DNA of 64,000 nt from NCBI RefSeq assembly GCF_902686445.1, contig NC_062227.1, positions 23,118,777-23,182,776 of the forward strand, read 5' to 3'. Every line of letters starts with the position of its first letter. Position 1 is the stretch's first letter. Below, piece by piece: positions 47,900 to 60,938 of this stretch. The notes under the pieces were generated by a model that was given only the letters and a program-made list of their open reading frames with translations, was not told where the DNA came from and did not search any database. A program made the translations under genes and the position numbers. This stretch comes from Sciurus carolinensis (Eukaryota > Chordata > Mammalia > Rodentia > Sciuridae).

Positions 47900-48345
47900 T
47901 CCTAAGTGAACAAGCCAGGCACACAAGGACTAAAACTACATGATTCCACTTGCACAAGGCCTCAAAATCACAGAAGCAGAGAGCAGAATGGTGGTCACCA
48001 GGGACTGGAAAGGGGAGGGAACTTACTCATTTGATCAGTAAAGTTTCTGTTATACATGATGAATAAATTGTAGAGATCTGCTATGCCACATAGTGTCCCT
48101 AGTTACCACTATGGTACTGCTCACTTAAAAAACTAAGAGAGTAGAGCACATGTTAACTGTTTTTACTATAAGAACAAACCAGAAAAAGAGAGAAAGAAAA
48201 CTAAGGGACGAGGGGACAAAGGGGCATGAGAAACTTTCCGAGGTGACAGATCTGTTTATTGTATACATTATGGTGATTGTTTCACAGGTGTATGAATATG
48301 TCCAAACTCATCAAATTGTATTCAGAAAGTAAGCACCATTTTTGG
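47900..48345 (+). mobile_element. L1M 3' end, sense part
   Basis: 'ctaagtgaacaagccaggca', 'actacatgattccacttgca', 'agaatggtggtcaccaggga' and 'gtatgaatatgtccaaactc' continue the L1 consensus directly from the point where the inverted part ends. Confidence 0.75.
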
Positions 48346-49334
48346 TTTGTTTGTTTTATGTATATCCTGAAAAGAAAACAGCCACAGGAATAGATGCTCA
48401 TTCTCCTAGGGGAACATCATGAAATATACTGAGACCAGAAAGTGCCCAGCTGCTCCCAGGAGAAGGGAGGCAGAGCCAAGGGCACCACAGAGGGTGGGGC
48501 GAAGCCAGAGCTAAACCAGTTACAGGTTCCTGGGGCAGGCCAACAGCGCCCAGACCCTGAGGTTGTTTCAACTGATTTCATGGGCATTTTGTTTGCTGCC
48601 CACCAAGTATTCTAAGGAATCTCACCCCCCAGATCCCAACCTACACCAAGCCTGCTGGAGCTTCATTAAAGGTGGCTCCATGGAGACAACCTACCTGCCC
48701 CACAGGACCTGTGAAGCCTCCACACCAGCCCAAGGGAGGGGCGGAAACATCCCTGCCCTTCAACTCCCATTCCACCATCCTCTCGCCCGCCCACCCCGTG
48801 GAAGTGTAGGCTGGCCTGTCCTTCTGAACTCTCCACAAACTGTCCCCTGCTCTCTAGCATCACTTGCCTTCATCCTTCCTCCAGGGTCTCCCCACCCTTA
48901 AAGGCTGGGGATGACCCAACTTGCAGGTTCATCCACTGCTCCTCCTGGAATCCCATCCTTGCTCAGCACTTGCAGGCAAACCAACCATCACTGCCTCCTC
49001 TGGCCTGAGGGTGGTGCCTGTTCAAGGGACTTCAGTGCTCAGTCCAGGAACGCTGCCCCACTTACCCACACTGGGACGGGTTGGTCACTCTACCTCCAGA
49101 ATCCTTATTACAAGGTAGGCTCAAACGCCACTTTGTCCTTGTAAGCTGAGACAATGGCAGACCTAACGTTCGAAATCATATCTTTCTGATGCCCAGCCCC
49201 CTACCTTTGCACTTTTAATATACTTACTTTTTTTTTTTTTTTTAACTATCCCATGCAGCTTCCTAATAACTGCCTGACCAAGCCCTCTGAGTAATAAGAA
49301 TGAAAGGAGAGAAATACAGTTGGGTCACCATGTT
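48346..49334. other. unassigned stretch
   Basis: GC-richer sequence near 48470-49150 with overlapping noise frames and a T run at 49229-49243. I see nothing identifiable. Confidence 0.3.
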
Positions 49335-49504
49335 GGCAGGTTCCACAGCACAGATTCCACATCAGCAGATTCAAACCACCTAGGGCAAAAACATTTGGGA
49401 AAAAAATTGGATCTGTTGTGAACATGAACAGACTTTATTTTGCTTCTCTTTAGTCCCTAAACTATTTACATTGTATTTGGTATTGCGAGTAAACTGTTTT
49501 GGTT
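49335..49504 (+). mobile_element. MER2/Tigger-type element, left part
   Basis: 'tttgggaaaaaaattggatc', 'gtgaacatgaacagacttta' and 'ccctaaactatttacattgt' match the element at 63381-63700. It is split by a SINE. Confidence 0.7.
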
Positions 49505-49720
49505 TTTTTTGTTGTTTTTTTTGGTGCTAGGGCATTGAACCCAGGAGCGCTCAATCACTGAGCCACATCCCCAACCCTTTTTATATTTTATTTAGAGACA
49601 GGGTCTCACTAAGTTGCTTAGAGCCTTGCTAAATTGCTGAGGCTGGCTTTGAAATCATGATCCTCCTGCTTCAGTCTCTTAAACCACTGGGATTATAGGT
49701 GTGTACCACTGAGCCCAGCA
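49505..49720 (-). mobile_element. dimeric 7SL/ID SINE, antisense
   Basis: Reads T-rich tail, reversed ID half ('gctagggcattgaacccagg', 'ctgagccacatccccaaccc'), then reversed B1-like half ('gagacagggtctcactaagt', 'gctggctttgaaatcatgat', 'ccactgggattataggtgtg'). The dimeric make-up is typical of squirrel-family genomes. Confidence 0.88.
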
Positions 49721-49870
49721 GTACTGTAAGTAATCTAGATATGATGTATTGAAGATACACAGGAGAATGTGCATAGATTATATGCAAATGCTACACCATG
49801 TTATAGAGGAGACTGAAGCTTCTGGAGCTATATGTATGGGGGTGGTTCTGGCATTGAGGGATGATTCTAT
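49721..49870 (+). mobile_element. MER2/Tigger-type element, right part
   Basis: 'gtactgtaagtaatctagat', 'aggagaatgtgcatagatta' and 'tatgcaaatgctacaccatg' continue the split DNA transposon. Confidence 0.7.
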
Positions 49871-51505
49871 TTAGAAAGCCTTATATATTGGAAGGTATTC
49901 AAAACTCCCTATGGTAGACTTTGTGTTGTTCAAAATGTAGGTATGATTTTAACCATCTTGTTGAACTTATCCTTTTTCTGTTGTACTAAGGAAAAAAATT
50001 CTACACTTTGAAACTAACAAGAGGACAGTGTGGATGCTTTTCCAACTTATTGCTGTGGATTGAGCACAGTGTTCTGTCCCATAGTTCTAATACCCCCTCA
50101 AAGCAGAATGTTCACATCATTTGAGTAAATGTCCTTTAACCCACCCCAAAACGTGTGCTAATGTGAGTGACCCATGTGTGAGACACAGGTCTATTAAAAA
50201 ATGCCAGTTATGAGCCAAGAAAATAGAATAACATAAATCATATATTTCTTTACACAGAAGTTGTCTGTTAAATTTTAATATCAACCACACAATCAGCCCT
50301 CCTTCCTTCTCCCATGTTGCTGTGAGGAGACTATTCCTGCCTCCCAGCACAGCTCCCTACCCTGGTAGGGGTTGGAGATTTGTTCTCCCTTTCCCAAAAG
50401 CTATATAAATATAGTAGAAGGTAGTCAATGGTGATTGATTAATTTCAGTAACATAAATAATGGTTGTAATTGCAACTGAAGGAGGAATGTTTTCCACTTT
50501 GATTAATCTGACCCTCTGGGCCACCAATAACAGGGAGGTACATTAGAATGTGAATTAGGAAATAAATGCAGAGACACAATGTGCCAGGTGTCCAGCTCTG
50601 TCTGGTCTTCCCTAGTGGTGTCCTCTGCTCTCCTGACATTGTCTTTTGCAGTATAACCTGAAGCATGCCTCTGTCAGGCAGGAAACATCACTTTGTTTTC
50701 AAAATCTGCTTCTCTCTTGGAGCTATTACCACTAGAGAAACATCCTGGCTGGTACTTGGAACATTGCCCTGGGCAATTTAGAAGCGAGGTGTAGCCATCA
50801 GTGGTTCAGTGAGTTGGCTAAGAGGTTGGATCATTATCCCCATTTTACATATTACCAGGCAGAGACATTGAGGGTTTAGTGAGGTCCTTAACCAGCTAGC
50901 AGGCTAGAGGCAATAACAGAGATACATGTGTTCCTCCAAATCCAACACTGCTGCTGCTTCTCTCACATGGACTACTGAGAGCACTCCAGGGCAGCCTCCC
51001 CTGCTGATTTGCTCTGTTCTTTCTCCTTCCTCTTATCCTGGGGTTCCCTGGTCCCTCACTATTGCTCTCTCCCTAGTCCCACCTATCAGACCAGGGCTTA
51101 TGAAGAAAGCCACTGCTGCTTCTGATCAGTCATTGGCTCTCATTTAGGTTCCAAGTTTGTTTTATGTTATAGCTGCAGGTCTTACAGTCTGGTGGCACAG
51201 TCCTGGGGATGGAGCCAGGAGGCAAACCCTTCTGACTGCTGGTGTTCCTCCTTGGAAACACAGTCACTCTGTCCCTGTTCCTTGCAAAGCCTGGGCCAAA
51301 GTACACAGTTGCAATGGAGAGGGGAAACAGGCAAAATGTGTCCTCAGGGACCTGCTGCCCAGGTGCTTTCCCACCAGCTCTCTGCATTCCCTCAGAAAAC
51401 CTGGTCTCAGAGCTTTGTTTCACCGGAAACTCATAGTATACTTAGCTTTCCCATCCGAGACTTTTGCTAAAGGAATATCTCTCAATTAGAATGTTCTTGA
51501 CATCA
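49871..51505. other. unassigned stretch
   Basis: Only a possible MIR scrap near 50830-50900 ('tccccattttacatattacc'). I see no gene. Confidence 0.35.
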
Positions 51506-51507
51506 GC

Positions 51508-51738
51508 TGGAACAGTCAGGCACGGTGGCCCACACTTATAATTCTAGCGACTTGGGAGGCTGAGGCAGGATGATAGCGAGTTCAAAGTCAGCCTCAGCAA
51601 TAGTAAGATACTAAGCAACTCAGTGAGATCCTGTCTCCAAATAAAATACAAAAAATATGGCTGGGGATGTGACTCAGTGACTAAGTGTCCCTGAGTCTAA
51701 TTCCTGGTACCAAAAAAAAAAAAAAAAAAAAAAAAAAG
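51508..51738 (+). mobile_element. dimeric 7SL/ID SINE, sense
   Basis: B1-like half ('caggcacggtggcccacact', 'ggaggctgaggcaggatgat', 'gatcctgtctccaaataaaa') followed by ID half ('ggctggggatgtgactcagt') and a long A-tail. Both halves keep RNA polymerase III box-like sequences. Confidence 0.92.
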
Positions 51739-51900
51739 AAAGAAAATGGAAGAACAGACAGACTGCTTGGGGGTGATAAACAGGCAGGACCAAAGGGCCA
51801 TCAGCCCTAAGGAACGTTGCAGGAGCCTCCAGTTTTCCAGTCTGACTCTGATCCTAGAAATGTTTTCCCAGAGCCTCAAAACACTCTGGAAACACGTTAG

Positions 51901-52302
51901 TGTGCTTTTCACGACCAAGATAGCTGACAAGAACAACTTAGAGGAGGAAAAGTTTATTTTGGCTCACTGTTTAAGAGGTGTAGTCCATAGTTAGCTGACT
52001 CCATTGTTCTGGGCTCAAGGTGGGGCAGAATATCGTGGCAGAAGGGAGATGTCATAACATGACTTCATTCATGGTGACCAGGAAGCAGAGAGAGGAAGAG
52101 GCTGCAGGAAATAGGAACCATCACAGGGCACACCCCCAGGGACCCACCTCCTCCAGCCACATCCCACCTGCCTGCAGTTACCTCCCAGTTTGTCCATTTG
52201 AAGTAGGATGGGCTGATTAGATTACAGCTCTCCAAACCCAATCATTCACCTCTGAACACCTCTTAACAGGAGATATTGGGGGGATACCTTCTGTTCAAAT
52301 CA
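51901..52302 (-). mobile_element. MaLR LTR, antisense
   Basis: Shares 'gacaagaacaacttagagga', 'gaaaagtttattttggctca', 'cccacctcctccagccacat' and 'tgcagttacctcccagt' with 59134 and 60939, indicating the same subfamily. Confidence 0.85.
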
Positions 52303-55300
52303 AAGTGGGGTAAATGAACCATCAAAATGAGGTGTTCAGTCTTTGTCTTTCTTTTTCAGGGAACGCTTGCCTAAAAGTCTTTACTTGAGTTCTGGGTGAG
52401 GTGCAAAATATGCAGCTTCTTCATCTGCATCCAGAACTTGGAACCTCTGGGTCCATTTTTAGAAGACTATAGAAACCACTTGATAGAAGGAAGGATCTTA
52501 CTCTCACACGATTTTCTTTACATCCATCTAGTAGTACTATTTAGTGGTGCAGTATCAATAGCTAAGCATGCTAATGTTTTATGATTGAAATGGCATTAAA
52601 AATTTCCTTTTGATCATTTGCTCAAAATTTAGCACCTTATATACTGTGGCACTAACCATCCCCCACCCAGTGCATATCCTCACTTGATTCCAGGGGGACT
52701 GAGGTTCTTTCTAGAACCAGCCACAGTTATCCTGGGTGTTGCAAACAAGCCAGGCCTTGGAAAAGGCTTTAACGGTGATGCTGGGGCTCTGCAAAGACTC
52801 TGTCAGAATCATTTCTATCTTCCTGTGATGGAGATAAGACTTTCATACCATCTGTGCTCTGAGCTTTAGAGCCTACATTGAAACCATTTTTGTTTGTTTT
52901 TTTAAAACAATAAATCCTGACAATCCCTCTTATGTACGAGTCTATCTTCTTTTTTTCTTGGACTGCTATTGCGGGTCCCTCTACATCCCTGCTTGCTCCT
53001 TTTCTCTTTGTTTTTCACTCTTTATTTCTCCCTCCTATTGTCATTTTCTTCTCTTTTAACTGATCCTAATATAGATATGAAATTCCTTTAAACTTTGTTT
53101 TATTTCATATGCTTTTCTTCAGTTACAAAAGATGAATGAGTGTTTTTGTTCCTGAATCTCAAAAAAACAAACAAAAAAAACAATAAACAACCCCAACAAC
53201 CCAACATTTGAGTTAGAGACATCAGTTACGTTGCTCATCATCTGTGCCCCTGGATGGAGCTTCCCACAAGGAGCCGGTAGCTTTCTAAAATCAGGTTCTC
53301 GGCATATATAGGAACATTTTATTGATTGCATCAAAAATAGGAGGGAGAGGCTTCAGATTTTCTCAGACAATATTATCTGCAAAAGGCACAGTTTTGGTGA
53401 TGTAACAAGAGAAAGGCAAGCATTTGTGAGAGGTTTGCACACTGATGCTTAAAAACCTTTAGGAGTTCAGAGTACTTCTTCAAGGAGTTGGTACAGGATT
53501 GAGCAGTCTACTTTCCAGGCCTGCGTCACTGGAAAATGCCTATTTGTTAATTGCTTTTCCTCTCAACCAGGTTCCAGCTGGCACTTTGAATTCCTTTCAT
53601 GACTCCTACAGGCAAAACTAGATAAAAATTACTCACTACACCACCTATACACATACTTATATTCTGTAAACGTTTTTAAAAACTAAACGAGACACAGTGT
53701 ACTGTACCTTCATGTCCAAGTGGTATCTTGACCAACCCAGGTCCTTCTCACCATTTTTTACTTCTGCTCTGATGTGGGAGGGTACAAGGTCAACAATTGT
53801 TATGACATCTCCTTTGGAGAATGAAGGATTTTTTTAGTATCCTCAAAAGAAGGTAATTAGCATGGAAAAGTTATCAACACCTGAAGTTACATTCAGAGAT
53901 TTGTATCCAGTATTTGTACTGGTAAAAAAAAACTTTAAGCAAAATATGATTATTCAAATTTGTTAAATATGACATAGAAAACAAATGGAGTCTTTTCAAG
54001 TACAAAAACAAAAAGATCACTAATTGGGTAAATTTTTATCTTTTAAAAAGAGGCAGAATTTTAAGTATGTCGGAATGCATAATTCATCTTAAATTTAAAA
54101 AGATTTCCTTCCAGAACTGACAATCATTGACTTGCCTTGTCCTGTGGGCAGAATGACTGTGGCCAATGACCAATGATGGGAGTGTCATTCTAGCAGTTAG
54201 CCCCATTTCCCCTGTTAGAACAATGCAGAGAAAGTGCTAGTTGGCTTTCTGCTGCATGGGCCGAATTCCTGCCAACCAGGGGAACATGTCTACAGCATTG
54301 ACAGCTACTTTTTTTTTTCTGTTATTATCCAACCAACAAAAGACAATTTTTCAAGATCACACTTATCTATGCTTCAGATTTTATGTGTTAAATTGCAGTA
54401 ATTCCTTAGCAGAGTAAAAAATATTCACTGCTGAAAAATAGCATTTTTTTCCTTTCTAGGCAATCGCTAAACTTTAAATAGCCATTGATGAATAGCCTCC
54501 TTCCCCACTCTCCTGTCAAATTAAAAAAAAAGTACAACAACTTCAACGAACAGGAAATATGACATCATACACTGCATTTAATGTCAAGCCAAAACAATCT
54601 CGAGGTTGTATATTTCATTCTGCTCAGGGTTAAGGAATTTACCTTAGCAAATAGAAATATCATCAATAAACACAACATTTTCTCTCTCCTTTCCAATAAT
54701 CTAACATCTGGGGGAAGGGATTTTTTTTTCTACCAAAGTTATGGTATATTAAAAAGATAAAATGAGAGAATTTTTAAAAGGGAAAGCATTCCAGTGAAGT
54801 GACACTCAATTCTTCACAGCACAGTATTGCTTTGGGATAATCTAGAAACACAAGATTCCCCTCCCCACTTCCTGTCCTGAGGTTGCTACAATCAGGAATC
54901 CTAAACAATCCACATTTTTTACAGGAGTTGACAACTTTCCTAACTTCCAGAATTCCCTGTTGCAATCAGGTACAACCTTTCCTACCTGAAAAATAGTTTT
55001 CAGAACAAGTTTCCATTTGTCTGAGCAAGGGATTCCAATCTAAGGATTTGATCGAAGAATTCCATGTTTGCTACATGGTGATTGAAATGTTTTTCAACAT
55101 GAACAACATGGTTAGCATCACTCAGAGAAGTGAACTGAGAACAGAAGTCATTCCTTGTTGGCAGATAATCCACTATGGGACCATGACTCTGGTCATAACA
55201 AGAAAACAAGGAAGCAGGTCACTGTGCTTAGGAGGAGAGCTCATTTGTAGTGATTGAGATTTAGGAGGAGCAGGACACTTCTTGATCATCTGGAAAATGT

Positions 55301-55339
55301 TTTCACTCAGTTCTTTGGGAGTATCTTCCAGATCAAAGT
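52303..55339. other. unassigned stretch, AT-rich
   Basis: I recognise no repeat or coding region over about 3 kb, apart from simple A- or T-rich runs (53160-53190, 54310-54320). Confidence 0.35.
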
Positions 55340-55735
55340 CTACCAAATGCTAATGTGCATAAAATCACCCAGGGATCTTGTTAAAATGCAGACTCTAATT
55401 CCCTAAGTCTGGGCTGGGCTTGATCACTTGCAGACTTCTGGGTGACAGTGATGCTACTTGTTCTTAGGTGCTACCCAAGGTGTGCTCCACAATCATGGGC
55501 ACCCAGTTGCTGGTTAGAATGAAAATGAGCAAACCCCACCCAAATCTAGCCAATCAGAATCTCCAGGTGTGGGGCCCAGCAAGTTGTGTCCCCAGAAGCA
55601 TCTTTCTCATCTACTAGCTTGATGAGCATACAGAATCTTCAGGATCCACCCCAGATATTCTGAACCTGAATCTGCATTTTCACAAGATCCTCAGATGATT
55701 GGTCTGCATTAAATTCTGAGAAGTACTGCTGTAGA
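55340..55735 (+). mobile_element. cluster of MER5-type fragments
   Basis: Two or three hAT-Charlie MER5 pieces. 'cacccagggatcttgttaaa' and 'tgggtgacagtgatgctact' lie on the left. 'cctgaatctgcattttcaca', 'agatcctcagatgattggtc' and 'ctgagaagtactgctg' lie on the right. Confidence 0.6.
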
Positions 55736-55904
55736 AGACTGTTCCAGAAGAGTGATGATAACTTTGTGCATTTAAGGGATAGGTGGCATACCTGAGGGGC
55801 TTCTGCCTGCATCTGGACTGCTTAGAAGCACCCACCACCATCAGGTAAAGTTGACTTTCAGAGGACCATCTGCTGGGCCACAAACTCCACCCACCATAGC
55901 CTTC

Positions 55905-56147
55905 ATCAGTATTCAGCTGGCACTGTGGCACAGGCTTGTAATCCCAGCAGCTCCAGAGGCTGAGAGGAGGATCATGAGTTCAAAGCCAACCTCAGCAAAA
56001 GCGAGGTGCTAAGCAACTCAGTGAGACCCTTTCTCTAAATACAATACAAAATAGGGCTGGGGATGTGGCTCAGTGGTCGAGTGCCCTTGAGTTCAATGCC
56101 CAGTATGCCTCCCCACCACCACAAAAAAAAAAAAAAAAAAAAAAAAG
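55905..56147 (+). mobile_element. dimeric 7SL/ID SINE, sense
   Basis: 'ggcttgtaatcccagcagct' B1-like half, then 'agggctggggatgtggctca' ID half and an A-tail of about 22. Same family as 51508-51738. Confidence 0.92.
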
Positions 56148-56229
56148 TCAGCATTCAACTCAGCTCATCAGCCAGTGGGCCTTTTGCTCTAACATTTTCT
56201 CCTTTTTATTTGATTAGAAGAGCAATATA

Positions 56230-56720
56230 CATTTTAGAAGAAATTAAGTTGTAAAGGAGAAAAAAACAGTTCCCCCATAATTCTACCTCTAAGAGAGAGC
56301 CACTATTTATATTTTGGTATAGTTTATTCTAGTCTTTTCTTCTATGTATTGTTAGAATTACATTTTTTCCCCATTTAATCTTGTTTTAGGATTTAAAAAC
56401 ACTTCATAAACATAATTTTAATTCCTTAAATAGTAGATATTGATAAACATTTTTTGTACTAATGTCAGACATTTGGGTCATTTAAATTTTTCTTTCTATA
56501 CATGCGAGGCAGGTCTTTATATTCATTTTTTATTTCCTTTGGATAGACTCCTACAAGTATAATTACAGTAATTACTGGGCTAAATGATTTTAATATTTTT
56601 AAGGCTTTGTTATCTATTGCCAAATTGCTTTTCAAAAAGTTTTAAATAGTGGGAACTTTCACTTATATATCAAGTCCCCCTGGCCCTCACTAGCTTTGAG
56701 AACTACTGTTTTCAGAGTAT
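56230..56720 (-). mobile_element. old L1 (L1ME-like), antisense
   Basis: 'tcctacaagtataattacag', 'tattgccaaattgcttttca' and 'aaaaagttttaaatagtggg' match reversed L1ME ORF2/3' sequence, strongly decayed. Confidence 0.55.
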
Positions 56721-58080
56721 TTGCTAATGTGATGAAAAATGGTATGTTGTGTTTTTGCTTTCATTGCTTTAGATGTACATCTGCTCATTTGTGAAGCCAA
56801 TCACAGTAGGAATGAAACTTGGGAGAACCACATGTTCCAAAGCAACTCGACTTTTTTCCCATGCCTGCTCCTGACAATCTCCCTCTGCCTCTGTGCATCC
56901 AGTGGCCATTGTCCAGCAAGTTGCCTCAACCCTCCAGAGCATGCCCTTGGACAGTCTAAGCTGACCCCAGACCAGCACTCTCCTGAACCAGGCCCACATC
57001 TAGATCTGACCCCAGGTCAAAGACAACGAATTCCCCAGCCCAACTCACTGCTCACTGCAGCTCAACTCTTACCTTTAGTGTCAGAAGGACTTCTAATAAT
57101 CCCATAAATTGTGTGCATGCGTGTACCAGTGTGTACTAGATGTCTTTCTTTCTGGTGCAGCCTCCTAACAAGGTGAGCAAACCTCGGTGAGGGGAAAGGG
57201 CTTGATGTCATCTCCCCTTACCTGTTGGTTAGGTGTCCTCATACAGCACTCACCTGCACAACTCGACAAGCATTCCCAAGGAGCAGGTTCTCTCTGTTGG
57301 TTCTTCATGACACCTCTCACTGAGTTTGAGAGAGGGAAGAATTTCCTTATCTCTCCCCTGATGCCAGTAACGTTTCTCTATAGGAATCCTTTCCTCCAAT
57401 CTTTACATTTCAATGGCTTCTACCCTGGCAGTGGGCATTGAGCTAAGAACTGCACAACATAAGATTTTCTCCCAATTTCTATTGAAATAAGGTTAGTCTG
57501 ATGGAAACTCACTTTCTGTTACACAAGACTATTATCTAGTTGCTTGATAAATTATTCTAAAACTGTATTTTTAGATTTTCTGGTTGACCTTGTCTCTAAA
57601 TGTCGAAGTCTCTTGCTCCCTCTGACTCTTGCTTGTGGCCTCAGAGCTGGCTCCAGTCCTCCTCTCTTAGCCAATAAGCAGCTATCACAAGATGACTGTA
57701 CAGGTCTCTGCTTTGAGCCTGAGGAGAACAAGGAGCATGGCATAGGGAAGCTGGCTTAGGAAGATGAACACCTGAGGAAGAGAGTCTACTTGTCTCAGAG
57801 TAACAACTGGAAAGATGGAGAAGTCACGGGTCATCCCATCTAAATAAGTCATCTAGGAGAGGAACTCAATAGCAGAGCTTCTTCCTAGTGTGAAATAAGC
57901 AGAAATGACAGCCAGTGTTGCAAGTCCTGCTATTCTTGTACCTCAATCTGCAAGGCATGCTTCTGAGAGAACCAGGATCTAATGGTGGTGAGGTCTATTT
58001 GACTGCCACTTTACCAGAAGTAGTATCCTTTCAGCAGCAACCTCGTTAGTCTTCGGTTTTCTGTATACATGCCCAGGGAA
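56721..58080. other. unassigned stretch
   Basis: An open frame of 122 codons (56739-57107) has a hydrophobic start but no recognisable family and a competing minus-strand frame. Not called. Confidence 0.3.
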
Positions 58081-58423
58081 TGTCTCAGTTCCTTTTCTGT
58101 TGCCATAGCAACACACCCAAAGACAGGTGATTTATAAAATAGAAGTTTATTTGGCTAGTGGTTCTAAGGCTGGGAAGTCCAAGAGCTTGGTATTGGCATT
58201 ATAACTTGGCAGTGGACGTCACATGGTGAAACAGAGTAAGCATGCTAGCTTAGGTCTCTTCTTCTTCTTATGAAGCCACTAATGCCATCACCAGGGTCCT
58301 GCTCTCATGACTTAATCTAATCTGAATTGACTTGCAATGGCTTCACCTCCATTTACCATTAGCATATAAAGTTTAGGATAAAGTTTCAATATGAATGTAA
58401 GAGGATAGATTCAAACCATAACA
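58081..58423 (-). mobile_element. MaLR (MST/THE1-type) LTR, antisense
   Basis: 'tctgttgccatagcaacaca', 'ggtgatttataaaatagaag', 'gaagtccaagagcttggtat' and a terminal 'gattcaaaccataaca' match the reversed MST/THE1 LTR. Confidence 0.8.
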
Positions 58424-58744
58424 GGGTTGAGCTTCTGAACTTTTATGAAGGATACAGGGAGGCAAAACTTTCTGGGGGCAGAAGAGCACTTGATTTCCTT
58501 GATCTAGTTGAGTGTGCTTTGTTCCAGATTTGTCCCCAAAAGGATATCAGACTTCTGTGTTTATGTTCATAGCAGAAGGATATGAGGAAAAATATCTCTC
58601 CACAAACTTCTTAAACAGCAAACATAAACAGTTCACTTTAGCAGCCAAGGACATGAAAGACAAATAAGTCCAAATAAGAGGTTCAGAACCATCCAACTCA
58701 TTCATAGAATCTAAAAATAGAACAAGACAAAAAAAAACTCTTTT

Positions 58745-58995
58745 AAAAAAATTATTTGTAGATGGACGTAATACCTTTATTTTATTTATTTATATGGTGC
58801 TGAGGGGCTGGGGATATGGCTCAGTTGGTAGAGTGCTTGCCTTGCATGCACAAGGCCCTGGGTTCAATTCCCAGCACCACAAAAAAAAAAAAAATAGTGT
58901 TTGCATTATATGGTGCTGAGGATCAAACCCAGTGCCTCACGCATCCAAAGCAAGCACTCTACTACTGAGCTACAACCCCAGTCCCCAAAGAAACC
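58745..58995 (-). mobile_element. antisense ID-type SINE split by another ID
   Basis: The left part (58745-58804: 'atttgtagatggacgtaata', 'cctttattttatttatttat') and right part (58907-58990: 'tggtgctgaggatcaaaccc', 'tgagctacaaccccagtccc') are one reversed SINE, interrupted by the sense ID listed next. Confidence 0.82.
58805..58906 (+). mobile_element. ID SINE inserted into a SINE
   Basis: 'gggctggggatatggctcag', 'ttggtagagtgcttgccttg' and 'gccctgggttcaattcccag' match the ID consensus closely and are followed by an A-tail. A 14-bp duplication TATATGGTGCTGAG (58791-58804, 58907-58920) marks the insertion. Confidence 0.92.
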
Positions 58996-59133
58996 CTTAA
59001 TGGAAAGCAGGTTGGGTAACTGGGCAGATGGTTTTGGTCACTCATGCAAATTTCTTTCTTCACAGAAAGTAACTTTTCATCAAATAAAAAAGATTGGAAT
59101 GAACTAATAAAAGTGAACTTTGAGTCCTCTTAA

Positions 59134-59494
59134 TGGCTGAGTAAGTTGGTTTTTTGTCATTATGATCAAAATACCCAACAAGAACAACTTAGAGGAAGAG
59201 TTTATTTGGGCTCACAGTTTCAGAGGTTCCATCCATGGTGGATATGATGGAGGAGAGCTGGGGACAGAGAGAAAGACAGAAGGGGTCACAGGCTAAATGA
59301 ATCCTTCCAGGGCACACCCCCAGTGTCCTACCTCTTCCAGCCTTGTGCTACCTACCTACAGTTACCACCCAGTCCATTTGAATTAGGGAGGACTGATTGG
59401 GTTACAGCTCTTACAATCCAATCATTTTATCTCTGATCATTTCTGCATGAACACAGGAGTTTTTTGGTGGGCACCTCATATCAAAACCATCTCA
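59134..59494 (-). mobile_element. 3' LTR of the MaLR element
   Basis: In minus orientation this is the downstream LTR. It shares 'acaagaacaacttagaggaa', 'ttaccacccagtccatttga' and 'aggactgattgggttacagc'. Confidence 0.8.
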
Positions 59495-60938
59495 TTTCTC
59501 CCCAGCCCCCAAAATGCATTTAACTTATCTCCAAGAGTTCCATGGTCTTAATAGTTCCAGCATTGCCCAAAAGTACAAGTCCAAATTCTCCTCTGAGACA
59601 TAAGGCAAACTTTGGGTTGTAAGTTCCTGTAAAGACCAAGATCAAAAGAAATAATATCCAATATACAGTGGCACTGAGTAAACATTCCCATTCCAAAAGG
59701 GAGGAATAGGGGCATAGAAAGAGGAGTTGGGACCAAAACAAGACCAATACCCAGTAAGACAAACAGGTTCCTTAACTCCAAGTATAGCATCTGGGACCCA
59801 TGGCGGTGTGATGTTCTTTCCAAAGAGCTTGGGTAGTTTTGTCCCTTTGACCACTTCAGTTGAGGACACATGATCTTTCTTTAGCCTGGCTATCTCTGTA
59901 GTCAGCAGCTATTCTTGGCAGATAGTCCATGTCATTAGTATCTCTTGATTCCTGAGGCTTCCATTCCAGCTTTGGTTTCATTTCCCCAGCTTCACATATT
60001 GCCCTCTTGAGGGATAGTCCTCAGGGATTCTTACCCTGCTGCACTTCGTTTGGCCTCCCAGGACTGCCTTTGAAATCATGACCCCTTAACTTTAGCATCT
60101 TGCATTCCTGAAGAACCAGCACCATGTGGATTATGCCAGGCCCGCTGCCAGTTTGTGCAGTAGCTGGGTCTACTGGAATCACAGCTGCAATGGCCTCTGA
60201 GTGCATGGTTGGCAGAGAATGGTGAAATAAGTTCTTACACATACACCCACCCCCCAACACCGTACAAGCACAACGTTCCCAGGACCTCTTCTCAAATAAA
60301 TTTCCCCTTCTATACTCTGGAGCCTGCAATAGGTGTGGTCTCTCAAATTCCTGAGATGCCCTCAAGTCATCTTTCCTATTGTCTCTGTTCAAGTATTTAG
60401 TATCTATTTAGTAGCTATAATCGTCTAACAATTTTACTTTGATCACAGTTTTACATGCACATTATCGACCAACCTGAAAGTTTTAAAATTCTTTAACTCT
60501 GCTTTCTGCTCCTGACTCTCACAAGGCAACTGGCTAAAAGACAATAATATTCATATCACCTCCTTAATGCTATGCTATCTTGAAAGTTCCTCCTCCAGAT
60601 TAATTAGTCCATCACTTTTAAATTTAGACACAGAGTCTCAGGACATAAGTAAAATGTAGATAACTTTTTTGCCAGAATGTAACATGAATGATTTCTAGTC
60701 CAGTTCCCAACAGAACACTCATTCCCTTCTAGAACCTCTTGAACACAGTCTTTGCATTCTTATCAATATTCTGTTCTTCTGAGCTTCCATCAGAATTGCC
60801 CATTAAACACTATTTACAAAATTTCAAGACTCCTGTGTCTCCAAACTTCTAAATTCCTCTGGAAAGCCAGCTCCCAAAGCTTCTGAACCATCTGGTCAGA
60901 TTATTCATAACAATGATCTACTCTTGGTACCAATTTCT

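Noticed and set aside
48563..48901. 112-codon open frame
   Set aside because: Pro-rich and unsupported, overlapped by two minus-strand frames. No family recognised.
58805..58890. tRNA gene
   Set aside because: The tRNA-like boxes belong to an ID SINE with an A-tail and target duplication, not to a functional tRNA.
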